Program-made: the position numbers and the translations under genes
Part shown: positions 1 through 8,589 of the stretch, in pieces
Layout: each line of letters opens with the position of its first letter
Position numbering within the stretch: the first letter of the stretch is position 1
Notes under the pieces: model-generated
What the model saw: only the letters and a program-made list of their open reading frames with translations
The model's database searches: none
Told to the model about the DNA's origin: nothing
Source of the DNA: Hallella colorans
Lineage (GTDB): Bacteria; Bacteroidota; Bacteroidia; Bacteroidales; Bacteroidaceae
DNA length: 64,000 nt
Direction of reading: 5' to 3'
Assembly: GCF_003096815.1 (NCBI RefSeq)
Contig: NZ_QENY01000003.1
Coordinates: forward strand, 148,147-212,146

Positions 1-1
1 T

Positions 2-394
2 GTGTTTCCACAGATATTTCAAGGTGAAGAGGATGAGTTGAAACGAAGAAAGCTCACAGTACAAGAGAATTCAAATATTAAAGATCGGGTAATCAGAGTT
101 TGCAAGGAAGTGTTGAAGTGGAACAAAGAGCCTTCGGGAACATGGGCGAGGCATTCTTTTGCCACGAATCTCAAGTTGGCGGGAGTGGAAGAGTTGTACA
201 TATCGGAGAGCATGGGACATTCTATGGGTAACAATATTACGGTCGGGTATCAGGATATGTATCCATTGGAGACCAGATTCGAGAATAACTCAAAGTTGCT
301 GAATCTTGTACCGAGTCCTCAGGCTGTTGATGTTGACAGTATGACACCAGAGCAAGCAAAGGAGATGCTGAAGGCAATATTAGGACAGAAATAG
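2..394 (+). CDS. Tyrosine recombinase/integrase, C-terminal part (cut by window edge)
   Basis: The reading frame is open to the first base, so only the catalytic C-terminus is visible. It carries the tyrosine-recombinase pattern: an Arg-His pair in WARHSFATNL (about residue 49), a GH dipeptide in SESMGHS about 25 residues later, and the likely nucleophile tyrosine in GYQDMYPLE. These match the R-H-x-x-R/GH/Y signature of phage and conjugative-transposon integrases. Such enzymes cut and rejoin DNA at att sites. The position at the start of a block of element genes (HTH, DnaC-like, primase, VapE) suggests it is the integrase of a genomic island or mobilisable element. The start shown is only the first possible codon in the window, and the true start lies upstream. 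Confidence 0.85.
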   Translation: MFPQIFQGEEDELKRRKLTVQENSNIKDRVIRVCKEVLKWNKEPSGTWARHSFATNLKLAGVEELYISESMGHSMGNNITVGYQDMYPLETRFENNSKLLNLVPSPQAVDVDSMTPEQAKEMLKAILGQK

Positions 395-446
395 TACAGC
401 TAATGCGAATATTCTTCAAGAACAAATGAAATTCTTTCTTTTTTAC

Positions 447-454
447 TAAATTTG
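447..454 (+). promoter_or_regulatory. Putative Bacteroidetes -7 element (TAAATTTG)
   Basis: TAAATTTG fits the TAnnTTTG consensus of Bacteroidetes primary sigma promoters and lies about 20 bases before the ATG of the AlbA_2 protein. A T-rich stretch sits where the -33 box would be, but no clean TTTG is present. Assignment is by consensus only. Confidence 0.4.
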
Positions 455-474
455 TAGCATCAATATTAAAGGTT

Positions 475-2034
475 ATGACAGAACAAGACGTGATTGCATT
501 GCGTGATCTGGCTGAGGTTGGAAGTGCCCAGTTTAAGGAGCGAATCAATGATAAATACGATATAGGCTGCGAACTTGTTGCTTTTAGCAATAGCCATGGT
601 GGTCGATTGGTCATTGGTATCAATGATAAGACGGGCAATATCAATGCTTTGTCTTACAAGGAACTTCAGGAGACAACAAATATGTTGACCAGTATGGCTT
701 CAGAGAATGTTCTCCCTGGCATACTCATTGATATAGAGAATGTCCCGGTAAAAGGCGGTGCTGTCGTCGTGGCTACAATCCCTGAAGGAAAGAATAAGCC
801 CTACCATGATAACAAAGGGGTTATTTGGGTAAAGAATGGTACCGATAAGCGAAAGATCTTTGATAATGCTGAAATTGCAGAGATGATGACTGGTTGTGGA
901 GCATTCTTTCCCGATGTGGCAGCTGTCAATGATATAACCGTTGATGACCTTGACGAGAGGACGCTGAAGATTTATCTTCAGAACCGTTTTACAAAAGTGT
1001 TAGGTCTGAAAGGGTTTGTTGGTGATAAATACAAGAAGGCCTCGCTCGATGAGATAGCTAATGCCATAGCTAAAAATCATGATATTAGTCAGTTGCTGCG
1101 TAATCTACATTTTATACTGCCTACCGGTAGGCTTACGGTGGCTGCAGTTCTTCTGTTTGCCTCATATACTCAACGATGGTTGCCAGTGATAACAGCAAAA
1201 TGTATCTGTTACGTTGGCAATTCTGTTGGTGGAACACAGTTTCGTGACAAGGTAGATGATGCTGATATGGAAGGAAACTTGCTCCATCAGTTTGATACCA
1301 TCATGGCATTCTATACACGTAATCTCCGCACAGTACAAGCTAATGATGAGTTTAATTCTAAAGGTGAACTGGAAATTCCTTATGTTAGTCTTGTAGAATT
1401 TACCGTTAATGCTCTGGTACACCGTTCACTTAACTGGAGAGCTCCTATCCGTATCTTTATCTTTGATGACAGATTGGAAATCCATAGTCCCGGAACACTT
1501 CCTGATGGGCTGACTGTAGATGACATCAAAGCAGGTACCTCTATGCCTCGAAACGTGTTCCTTTTTAATAATGCGAATTACTTACTACCCTACACAGGTG
1601 TTGGTAGTGGTATTCAGCGTTCTTTGGAAACGGGACTTGATGTGCAGTTTGAGAATAATGAGAAATCACGGGAGTTCTTGGTCACAATTTATCGTCATAC
1701 TAATCTGGAAAGTAGCCAAGAAACAGATAAAAGTAACCAAGATAAGGCGAAAAGTAACCAAGAAGCCGCTCATTCAATTCAAAGGAGTTATGGAAAACTA
1801 ACCAAGAAACAAATTGATTTACTCAACTTCTGCAGCGTACCTCGAACAGCTCAGGAAATAATGGATAGGCTGCGAATTACCAATCAAACTAGGAATAGAA
1901 AGAAGCATATCAATCCCCTCTTAGAGATGGGTATGCTGGAAATGACCATTCCAGAACACCCGAACGATAAGAATCAGAAGTATCGTAAGATAAGGTCTGG
2001 CGACAATCCCACTTTGCCCATTGCTGAATGTTGA
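475..2034 (+). CDS. AlbA_2 / HATPase_c_4 domain protein (RecG-like regulator family)
   Basis: This is a 519-residue protein. Residues about 15-130 form an AlbA_2 (Schlafen-type) putative nucleic-acid-binding domain, recognisable from AQFKERIN, AFSNSHGGRLVIGIND and VWVKNGTDKRK-like strings. Residues about 300-410 match the ATP-binding C-terminal domain often annotated RecG-like (FTVNALVHRS, GIQRSL). The last about 80 residues look like a winged helix (TAQEIMDRLRIT). A linker at residues 410-440 is rich in SNQ/SQE repeats. Proteins of this class are common accessory genes in Bacteroidales; their role is poorly defined and has been discussed as regulatory or defence-related. It follows the integrase by 80 bases and has its own promoter-like element. 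The SNQ repeat reappears in the noncoding DNA downstream. Confidence 0.75.
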   Translation: MTEQDVIALRDLAEVGSAQFKERINDKYDIGCELVAFSNSHGGRLVIGINDKTGNINALSYKELQETTNMLTSMASENVLPGILIDIENVPVKGGAVVVATIPEGKNKPYHDNKGVIWVKNGTDKRKIFDNAEIAEMMTGCGAFFPDVAAVNDITVDDLDERTLKIYLQNRFTKVLGLKGFVGDKYKKASLDEIANAIAKNHDISQLLRNLHFILPTGRLTVAAVLLFASYTQRWLPVITAKCICYVGNSVGGTQFRDKVDDADMEGNLLHQFDTIMAFYTRNLRTVQANDEFNSKGELEIPYVSLVEFTVNALVHRSLNWRAPIRIFIFDDRLEIHSPGTLPDGLTVDDIKAGTSMPRNVFLFNNANYLLPYTGVGSGIQRSLETGLDVQFENNEKSREFLVTIYRHTNLESSQETDKSNQDKAKSNQEAAHSIQRSYGKLTKKQIDLLNFCSVPRTAQEIMDRLRITNQTRNRKKHINPLLEMGMLEMTIPEHPNDKNQKYRKIRSGDNPTLPIAEC

Positions 2035-2303
2035 TAAATTCAGCAAGTTTTTAGCATAAATTCAGCAATTCCTGTTGGCAAGTAGTTGATAATCAGTGAC
2101 TATACATTCTTCAGCAAGATGTTGGCTTTGTGCGTTTTTCGGCAAGATACTAAAGCCCGTATAGTTCATGCTAAAAAGTAACCAAGCTGTTGAAGAAGTG
2201 ATCGAGGATGGACGAAAAGTAACCAAGATACAATTAAAAGTAACCAAGTAACTCTCAAAAAGTAACCAAGTAAGTAATCAAGATAATAAGGGAAGTAACC
2301 AAG
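1711..2303 (+). repeat. Dispersed 13-bp repeat AAAAGTAACCAAG, about ten copies
   Basis: Copies or near-copies of AAAAGTAACCAAG occur at about 1711, 1731, 1751 and 1794 inside the AlbA_2 gene. They resume at about 2174, 2215, 2236, 2258, 2271 and 2292 in the noncoding gap before the next gene. In the gene they read as the peptide repeat SNQ. In the gap, short frames also read SNQ or KVTK but are broken by stops. The 288-base gap between 2035 and 2322 contains nothing else recognisable, so it may be the remains of the repeat-rich tail of a second, related gene. Confidence 0.7.
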
Positions 2304-2322
2304 AAATAAAGCAATAAAAGTT

Positions 2323-2994
2323 ATGAAGATAAGCGACAAAGCCTTTAAGGTGTTTGTGTATTCAGGGTTTGGTGTGGCCTGCCCTATTCTGGTGGTGACG
2401 CTTGGCATGCTGCTCGCCGGATATCATATATCTACCGAGGCTAAGTTCTGGTTGTGGTTGGTAGCTTTGGTTTCCTTAATCATAATGATTATGGCTTTGA
2501 TTCGGATTTTATGTGATTTCTTACCAGTAGATAGACTGGCGAATAAAATAAGAAACCATCATTACACTTCAGAAGTTCAAGCTGCCTTAGACAAGATAGA
2601 AATAGAAGATCAAAAGATTTCAACCAGTGAGAAGATTCAGGAAGAGAATCCCTTGAAATCATACTTTGTTTGGCAATTTGTCAATAAGGATTATGTTAAT
2701 CAGCCTGTTTTTGAAACCTATCAGAAGTTGTTTAAGGAAAAGAACGGAGGAAAAAATGTTGTCCTGGCTTTCTATTGCGGTGCAGATACAAATATGAACT
2801 GGTTAATATCCATCCCGACCCATGCCGAAGCTGTTAGGATATTTGGGGAAGAGACAGTTGGCAGCAAGAATAATTATAGTGTGCAGAAAGGTAATTTCAC
2901 CCCTGGAAATCTTGATGATAAGAAACTATCAGAAATAAGGGCCATGAAACTATTGATGAAAAAGATATTGGCAGGCTTGCAAGAGCAAGCGTAA
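2323..2994 (+). CDS. Hypothetical inner-membrane protein with two N-terminal TM segments
   Basis: A 223-residue protein not recognised as any family. Residues about 8-32 (VYSGFGVACPILVVTLGM) and 42-68 (WLWLVALVSLIIMIMALI) are two clear hydrophobic segments. The remaining about 150 residues are soluble, charged and begin with a possible short helix (ALDKIEIEDQKIS). It follows the AlbA_2 gene after the repeat-bearing gap, and a hairpin terminator follows it at 3020. It may belong to the accessory cargo of the element. No signal for enzyme or toxin function was seen. Confidence 0.6.
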   Translation: MKISDKAFKVFVYSGFGVACPILVVTLGMLLAGYHISTEAKFWLWLVALVSLIIMIMALIRILCDFLPVDRLANKIRNHHYTSEVQAALDKIEIEDQKISTSEKIQEENPLKSYFVWQFVNKDYVNQPVFETYQKLFKEKNGGKNVVLAFYCGADTNMNWLISIPTHAEAVRIFGEETVGSKNNYSVQKGNFTPGNLDDKKLSEIRAMKLLMKKILAGLQEQA

Positions 2995-3019
2995 GACTAC
3001 AGAAGATAAGAAAAATAAC

Positions 3020-3050
3020 CTCCAACAGTTTGTTCTGCTGGAGTTTTTTT
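3020..3050 (+). terminator. Rho-independent terminator
   Basis: CTCCAACAG pairs with CTGCTGGAG (one mismatch) around a six-base loop and is followed by seven T residues. It closes the transcription unit of the membrane protein ending at 2994. Confidence 0.7.
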
Positions 3051-3179
3051 GATTGAATCTTGGAGAACTACTTGGGACGATATGGTACATCTTGCAGAAC
3101 ATGATGGAATGTCTAAGAACCTTATTGTGAAAAGTTGATTTATAGCCTTTATTCTTAGCCTTTGTGTCATTGGATAGCA

Positions 3180-3187
3180 TAATTTTG
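3180..3187 (+). promoter_or_regulatory. Putative -7 element (TAATTTTG)
   Basis: TAATTTTG matches TAnnTTTG and lies about 113 bases before the preferred ATG of the HTH gene at 3300. A TTTG lies at 3161, with spacing shorter than the usual 19-21 bases, so the call is tentative. Confidence 0.3.
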
Positions 3188-3299
3188 CATTGTGCTTTAA
3201 AGGACGGAACCTTCCACCGTAACCTGAAATGCAATGCCAACATATGCTATGGAAGGTAGCAGTGAGGTTGGTCATGTCAAACTATTCAATGATAGAACA

Positions 3300-3611
3300 A
3301 TGGAAGATCATAATTCGATTATTGGTACCCAGCTCATCGTGATGACAAAATCAGATTTAGACGAGTTAATTCATAAGGCTGCGTACAAAACGGAAGACTC
3401 CTCTTCTGATAGCAACGGTGCAGAAAAACCTGCTATACCCAATGAGGAACGCTTTATTACACGTGAGGAAGCCTCCCGACTTCTTCATGTGGATTTGAGT
3501 ACTTTGTGGCGGTGGAACAAGACAAAGGTGTTATGCGCAAGAAAAGTAGGCCCCCGCAGAGTGATGTACAACTATGCAGAGGTTCTGTGTCTATTGAACG
3601 ATTCTAAATAA
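3300..3611 (+). CDS. Helix-turn-helix (excisionase/MerR-like) DNA-binding protein
   Basis: About 103 residues from the ATG at 3300. The frame extends to 3234, but the family usually begins just before a string such as QLIVMTKSDLDELI, which favours 3300. The C-terminal half holds a winged HTH of the HTH_17/excisionase type: FITREEASRLLHVDLSTLWRW followed by the wing VGPRRVMYNYAEV. Proteins like this are common in Bacteroidales integrative elements, where they act as excisionase or regulator and often precede replication genes. It is 7 bases before the DUF6291 gene, so the two probably share a message with the DnaC-like gene. Confidence 0.75.
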   Translation: MEDHNSIIGTQLIVMTKSDLDELIHKAAYKTEDSSSDSNGAEKPAIPNEERFITREEASRLLHVDLSTLWRWNKTKVLCARKVGPRRVMYNYAEVLCLLNDSK

Positions 3612-3618
3612 TACAGCT

Positions 3619-4317
3619 ATGGAGAAGGAAATCAAGGGCTTTATGCTGTTTACAGACCAAAAGGAGGCCATCTGCTGTTTGGACGATGCAGAGGCAGGAA
3701 TCCTCTTCAAGGCTCTTTATGGCTATGCTGCCAGTGGGGATAGACCAACGTTTGAGGACAAGGCTTTGATGTCCCTCTTTTGTATGCTTCGTATCCAGAT
3801 TGATCGTAGCCAAAGCTCATACGAGAAGAGATGTCGGGCGAATAGGGCCAATGCCCTGAAACGTCAGGCATCTCGATTGGTTACAAGTAAGGTAGAGAAC
3901 CAAACACAACTATCGTCGGCCATCGTTAGCGATGGCAATCCGTCGCAGGATAAGAATAAGACTAAGAGTAAGGATAAGAATAACATTGATGAAGAAGCTA
4001 TCACTTCTGTCATCAATGTTGGTGATATGATGGACTCGTTTGAGATGATTTGGAAGATGTATGGTAAGCCTGTGGGAAACATTGTGACCTTGAGGGAAAA
4101 GTGGATGCTGCTAACTGATGAAGACAGGACGAAAATCATGCAGTATATCCCGCAGTATGTAGCTTCCCGCCCAGAAGTGCAATACCGCAAGAACTTTGAG
4201 AACTTTCTCTCCCAAAGAATATGGGAAACCGAGCCTATCCGAAATGCTAACATAAAAGTGGGTATTGTGCTGCAAGACAATGCCCCCAATAAATACGAAA
4301 ACGATGAATCATGGTAA
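3619..4317 (+). CDS. DUF6291-type phage/element replication protein
   Basis: A 232-residue protein. The first about 80 residues match the DUF6291 pattern: an opening like GFMLFTDQKEAICCLDD, then AGILFKALYGYAASGD and an Arg-rich RCRANRANALKRQ stretch. A Lys/Asp-rich linker follows (about 110-130), then a C-terminal domain (about 140-215) resembling primosomal or replication-initiation helper domains. The 3' end overlaps the DnaC-like ATPase by 7 bases. This arrangement is typical of replication modules in Bacteroidetes prophages and mobilisable islands. The molecular role is unproven; loading or initiation at an element origin is an inference. Confidence 0.65.
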   Translation: MEKEIKGFMLFTDQKEAICCLDDAEAGILFKALYGYAASGDRPTFEDKALMSLFCMLRIQIDRSQSSYEKRCRANRANALKRQASRLVTSKVENQTQLSSAIVSDGNPSQDKNKTKSKDKNNIDEEAITSVINVGDMMDSFEMIWKMYGKPVGNIVTLREKWMLLTDEDRTKIMQYIPQYVASRPEVQYRKNFENFLSQRIWETEPIRNANIKVGIVLQDNAPNKYENDESW

Positions 4318-4901
4318 CAATGAATATAGATACTTTTAACGCAACAGTGGAAAAGCTACGCAATACGGGATTCAGCCCGGATGCCTCAAACGTGTATCTC
4401 CATATCCCAGAGGCAAAGCAGGCACTGGCTATTGGATTAAAACGTTTTGTTGCTAATCCACAATGGTTGCCAGAATACGATTTGATAGCAGATTGGCTGT
4501 CAGATAATCATGGCAGAGGATTGCTTTGTATTGGCCATGTAGGACGTGGAAAAACGGTAATCTGTGCTAAAATTCTTCCAGTGATCCTCAATTACTACTG
4601 CCATCTGATAGTTAATGTGGCAGATGCCACCGAATTCAATACAAAACATGAGGAGTTGAAACAACGCCATATCCTTTGCATTGATGATGTAGGCGTGGAA
4701 AATGAGGCTATCAGGTATGGTGAGCGGAAAGTGCCATTTGCAGAATTGGTTGACTTGGCAGAGAAGAAAGGTAAGTTATTGCTGATTACTACCAATCTCA
4801 CTACGGCGGAACTGTCGGCAAAGTATGGTGCAAGGACGCTCGACCGTTTAAAAGCTATTACACATGTCGTGCACTTTGAGGGTGAAAGCCTACGTCGGTA
4901 A
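4311..4901 (+). CDS. DnaC/IstB-like AAA+ ATPase (helicase loader type)
   Basis: A 196-residue ATP-binding protein. The Walker A motif is GHVGRGKT (about residue 76), Walker B is ILCIDDVGVE (about 119), and a sensor-1-like LLITTNLT follows (about 155), with an Arg-containing ARTLDRLKA near the end. The organisation matches DnaC/IstB AAA+ ATPases that load a replicative helicase or assist a transposase. No IstA transposase is adjacent, and the overlap with DUF6291 favours a replication role. The start could be ATG 4311 or ATG 4320; 4311 preserves the overlap usual in such operons. Iteron-like repeats follow directly. Confidence 0.8.
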   Translation: MVTMNIDTFNATVEKLRNTGFSPDASNVYLHIPEAKQALAIGLKRFVANPQWLPEYDLIADWLSDNHGRGLLCIGHVGRGKTVICAKILPVILNYYCHLIVNVADATEFNTKHEELKQRHILCIDDVGVENEAIRYGERKVPFAELVDLAEKKGKLLLITTNLTTAELSAKYGARTLDRLKAITHVVHFEGESLRR

Positions 4902-4931
4902 GTTACTAAGACGAGAATTCACAAGTCCGAA

Positions 4932-4990
4932 AGATAGTGAAATACCGATTTAGTGAAATAAAGATTTAGTGAAATAAAGATTAGTAAATC
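4932..4990 (+). repeat. Short tandem repeat, 16-bp unit GATTTAGTGAAATAAA
   Basis: Two perfect units occupy 4947-4962 and 4963-4978. A degenerate copy precedes them (GATAGTGAAATA at 4933) and a partial one follows (GATTAGTAAAT at 4979). The block is very A+T rich and sits directly after the DnaC-like gene. That position and structure recall iterons or an A+T-rich unwinding element at an element replication origin, but no Rep protein binding data can be inferred. Confidence 0.55.
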
Positions 4991-5062
4991 ACTATTTTGT
5001 AAAATCACGATTTTTACATACTGAGGAGCATGTTACTCTTACAGAATTTGATTAGCAAGTTG

Positions 5063-5220
5063 TACTTTTGTGCGGACAAATCGTTTCTGGGAAACGCCCT
5101 ATCCTGCAAAAGTGACTTGCCAGCCGTTCCTGCTGGAGGATAATGCTCGCAACTCGTATTATCAAAATCCATGGAAAAATGAGCGGCACAATATCGCCAA
5201 AAGGCAGACAAGATAAATAA
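5063..5220 (+). other. Promoter-like element and possible 25-codon ORF in the 4902-5312 gap
   Basis: The 411-base gap between the DnaC-like gene and the resolvase holds the repeats above, a -7-like TACTTTTG at 5063-5070, and an ATG-to-TAA frame at 5143-5220 encoding 25 residues beginning MLATRIIKIHGK. A longer antisense frame also exists, and neither shows a domain. The region could be a leader, an att/recombination site or a noncoding RNA. Nothing decides between these. Confidence 0.25.
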
Positions 5221-5312
5221 AACAGAGCAAACTCAGATTTGGACCATATTTGGTGTTATTAGAAAATACGATATATTCTTAAATTTCAAAGTATTTTTAA
5301 TTCTATCTGAAT

Positions 5313-5564
5313 ATGATTTACGGTTACATTAGAGTAAGTAGTGACAAGCAAACTGTTGAAAACCAACGATTTGAAATCAATAATTTTTGCGAGAAACAGC
5401 ACCTTCAAGTCAATGATTGGATTGAGGAGACTATCAGTGGCACAAAGAACTATACTAAACGGCAACTCGGCAACCTCCTCAAAAAGGTTGGTAAGGATGA
5501 CGTTATCATCTGTAGCGAGCTCTCTCGTCTGGGGCGCAACCTTTTTATGATTATGGAGATATAA
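5313..5564 (+). pseudogene. Serine recombinase (resolvase) N-terminal fragment
   Basis: The 83 residues are the catalytic N-terminus of a resolvase/invertase. They include the nucleophile serine in YIRVSSDKQT and the conserved SELSRLGRN block. Family members continue for about 100 more residues, including a C-terminal DNA-binding HTH. Here the frame stops right after FMIMEI, exactly where IS982-like sequence starts, so the gene was cut by insertion. Catalytic residues remain but the DNA-binding domain is lost, so it should be inactive. Confidence 0.8.
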
Positions 5565-5565
5565 C

Positions 5566-6085
5566 TTCAGTTCGGGTTAAGCCTGTCCCTATTTTGACAA
5601 GTTAGGAGCATTGTTCCTTGTTAGAGTCATGTGCATGCTCATACATCCCACTCTATCATGAATGGGATATGATTTAGATAAAAAATGTTGCTTAAAACAA
5701 CGCCAACTGCTTAGTGTCTTCTATGCAATATCCCTGGAGAGCTTCTGCCTTGTTTTCAAAGAAGCAGTATGCCCCCAAGGCAGATACAAGATTCATGATA
5801 AAGTTTGTCATAGACCTATGGCGTGAATGTACAATTTGGGCAGTGTTTTTCAGAAGATCATTGATGGTTTTTATGATATATCTTTTGCGCAGCATCATTC
5901 TATCATAGAAAGGCATGAGTTTGTTTTTCATATTTACTCTGAGCCCCGTCATCAACTGAATACCATCTTCAAAAAGAAAGTCAAAAAGTTTTTGTGATAT
6001 GTATCCTTTGTCAGCGAACAGTTTGCCATCCAGACGTTTGGCAAGAACCTTGAAAACCTTTGGGTCTTTGTCATTCATCATTGTT
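5566..6085 (-). mobile_element. IS982-family remnant (transposase C-terminus)
   Basis: Read on the minus strand, 5692 to about 6080 encodes the last about 130 residues of an IS982 transposase: GKLFADKGYIS, GIQLMTGL, LMPFYDRMMLRKR and VHSRHRS. These align with the complete IS982 protein at 62856-63839 (GKLIGEKRYIG, GIQLITKL, LMSVSDRLLLRKR, VEHSRHRC). The N-terminal two thirds are missing, and the reading frame upstream runs into the end of the primase gene. A terminal sequence TTCAGTTCGGG at about 5570 resembles the right-hand IS982 end. It interrupts the resolvase. Confidence 0.75.
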
Positions 6086-6100
6086 TTCTTTTTCATTTCT

Positions 6101-7093
6101 CTATCTGATTTTATGTTTGCCTTGTTTTGATTCCTTGTTTTGATTTTGGACTGTAACCGACATGTGTGCCTGTATCTTCCCTTTATGCTTCTGTCGCTCA
6201 CGGACACGGCTGACATGAAACTCGTTGAGGTCTTTGAAATCCTTGTAGTGTATGCTCATGTTCTCAACATGAAAGCCTGCCCCTGCAAACTCCTGTACGG
6301 CTCTCCGCCCTGCATCGTCATTATCAAGGAAGGTACGAATGGAAGATATTCCCTGTGCATTCATATAACGAATTGCTTTGGCGGTATTGCTCACGGAGTT
6401 TAGCACAAGGCAGGCACTTGTTACTTTTTCTTTCATTGAAAGGAAGGAGAGGAAGTCCATAAATCCCTCGAACACGAAACTTGGCTGTATTTGTTTTGTT
6501 ATCTTATACATAAATATGGGAGTGATGTCTTTCGGAGCTATCGTTCCCTTGAACGATCCGTTATCCCGAAGCTCATACCCTCCCGACAGGTTGGCAAAGC
6601 CGATGGCTTGATAGCGCCTGCCCCTTACCTCATAGCTGATACATTTGAGGAAAGGCGTAGCCTTTTCCAAGTTGATGCAACGCACCTTTGTAAGGTATTC
6701 CTGAAAATGTGGTGGCAGAGTGTCTGATATTTCTATCAGTCTCCTTGCTCCATTTACAGCCATCACAGGCTGGGAATTATTTGGCACGAAGTCATTAAGA
6801 GAACTATATGTGCCATTATCGGAAACGTTCTGCCCCAAACGACGGATGGCTTCCGATAGCGTGCATCCCTCCATACGCATACAGAGGTCGATGATGCTTC
6901 CGCCCCGTCCTTCGCCATAATCTATCCAAAGGTTCTTCTCTGTGTCCACCTTGAAGCTTGGATGCGTTTCCTCCCTGAGCGGTGAACAATACAGGGCATA
7001 GGCAGCAGTCCTACGTACAGGCTTGATGCCTTTCCTTTCAAGATACTCTACGATGGGGTATCGCTTGATACGTGATAAATCTTCTTCTTTCAT
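6101..7093 (-). CDS. Toprim-domain primase with CHC2-type zinc finger (mobilisation/replication)
   Basis: A 330-residue protein. Residues 1-90 have the CHC2 zinc-finger fold of DnaG-like primases (IVEYLERKGIKP, YCSPLREETHPSF, GGSIIDLCMRMEG). Residues about 190-290 form the Toprim domain, with the conserved Glu in FVFEGFMDFLS and the DxD-type FLDNDDAGRRA motif. Short primases of this build are a hallmark of Bacteroidales mobilisable and conjugative transposons, where they prime the transferred strand. It lies upstream of (3' to, on this strand) the VapE-like gene, and both are read on the minus strand. The C-terminus ends 16 bases from the IS982 remnant, so a few residues may have been replaced. 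Confidence 0.85.
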   Translation of the reverse strand: MKEEDLSRIKRYPIVEYLERKGIKPVRRTAAYALYCSPLREETHPSFKVDTEKNLWIDYGEGRGGSIIDLCMRMEGCTLSEAIRRLGQNVSDNGTYSSLNDFVPNNSQPVMAVNGARRLIEISDTLPPHFQEYLTKVRCINLEKATPFLKCISYEVRGRRYQAIGFANLSGGYELRDNGSFKGTIAPKDITPIFMYKITKQIQPSFVFEGFMDFLSFLSMKEKVTSACLVLNSVSNTAKAIRYMNAQGISSIRTFLDNDDAGRRAVQEFAGAGFHVENMSIHYKDFKDLNEFHVSRVRERQKHKGKIQAHMSVTVQNQNKESKQGKHKIR

Positions 7094-7318
7094 TGTGATA
7101 TGTTTTAATTGAATTGATTAAATAATTTTTGTTTGAATGACAATAGTTCGTCTGAATTATATTTGAATGAATTTCCCTTTTCCTAAGTCTTTCCCCTCCA
7201 AACTTTTTCATCTTTCTTCTTACTACAAACTACTCTACTCTAAGTTGTTGTTAATCAGTTATATATTATGATTTTGAAGAAACTACACATCCAACTACAT
7301 TTGCCTATTACACATAGT

Positions 7319-8589
7319 TTACGACATCTGACTGCTGCAACTATTCAGCAAAGGACACGGCAGAATCTTTCTTACCTTATACACATAGATGGGGCTGCCA
7401 CCGTCACGCCTTCGGCTTACTTTCTCAAAGCCTGCCTTTCTAAGGGCTTCGCCCATGTGCTTTAAGGACAAGGGATGATGCGTATAGTAGCCTAAGTAGG
7501 TGATTATCTCGGTGGTGGTCATATAGGTACAATAGGGATTATCCTCCGTTGGCTTCTCAAAGCAGCGTAGCAGTAGTTCCATTTCTGCGGTCTGCACTTG
7601 GAAATCCTCGCTCTCCTGTATAGTTCCGTTATCTCTTCATCGTCAAACCAATAGCGGAAACCTATGCTCAACAAGGCTTTAGATTCCGCATATACTCTGT
7701 CCATTGAAATACGTTTTGCTCTCTCAATATCTATGGAAAGCACTTCAAAGGGCAGGAACCGTCTGCTTCCTGTAGGGTCTGTAAGAAAGTCATTGCCGTT
7801 CACTGATGCCACAAAGCTTGCCAAGTGGGGATGCTCTTCCACGTATTTGTCGTAGGGTATATGGTATTTGACCATCGGACAGGTGATGAGGTTTTTGAGC
7901 TCGTTCTCGTCCCGTTTGTTGAGGGCTTTGAGCTGGTCGTCAATGTTTACGATGAGGTTTTGCTCGATATAGGTGAGCGTGTCCTTCTCCTGCGGATATA
8001 TCTTGCCGGTATAACTGTAACCGTGCAGTTTGGGTGGACAAAGTAAATCGAGAAACGTTGTCTTGAACTTTCCCTGCTCACCTGTGAGCACAAGGCAGGT
8101 ATGGTTACGGCATTCACGGTTGTCCATGGCATTAGCGACCACCGCCACAAGCCATTTGGTAAGATACGGCAACCACTTGTCAGAGTTGCGCACGACCACG
8201 CAACTTGCCAAGTTGGGAATGGCTTTCAGTGAAAGGGAAGAACTACTGCTTATATCCACCGATGGTAAGTTTTTGAAATACTCCTGTATAGGGTTGATAC
8301 GTGGAGAGAAGCTGCTCTCGATAATGGAGTAGAGATTATCAGAAGATGTGATAATCCCGATGTCGTTGTCTATCTCTCTGCGGAGCGTGTTGATTTCATA
8401 GCGACCCACTTTTGAGAAGTGAGTATCGTCCTTGTCCCTGTATTCAGTTCTTCCCAACACCGTGTTGTATCTGAACTCATAATAAGAGGAGAGATAAGTT
8501 TCTATCTCACCATTTTTGGAGGAAGTCTTCCTTTGCTTAGGCATATTGTTTCCTCCCTTCGATTTGCTTTTATCTGCATTCTTCTTCAT
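7319..8589 (-). pseudogene. VapE-family helicase with a one-base frameshift
   Basis: The first frame (start chosen at ATG 8589, MKKNADKSK) encodes a virulence-associated-E/DUF3874-type superfamily-3-like ATPase, with Walker A GEQGKFKTT and Walker B IVNIDDQL, followed by the NGNDFLTDPTGSRRF motif. It shifts out of frame after YWFDDEEITELYR, at about 7617. The adjacent frame continues naturally with ESEDFQVQTAEMELLLR and runs to 7319. Restoring one G (agg-gag instead of aggag) rejoins the two. Such proteins accompany toprim primases in mobilisable elements as replication helicases. Alternatives are a sequencing error or a programmed shift; no slippery heptamer is obvious. Confidence 0.75.

Noticed and set aside
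475..2034. True RecG helicase
   Set aside because: No helicase motifs; only the AlbA_2 and the ATPase-like C-terminal domain that share the RecG-like label.
3234..3299. Upstream 22-codon extension of the HTH protein
   Set aside because: No similarity to the family N-terminus; ATG 3300 fits better.
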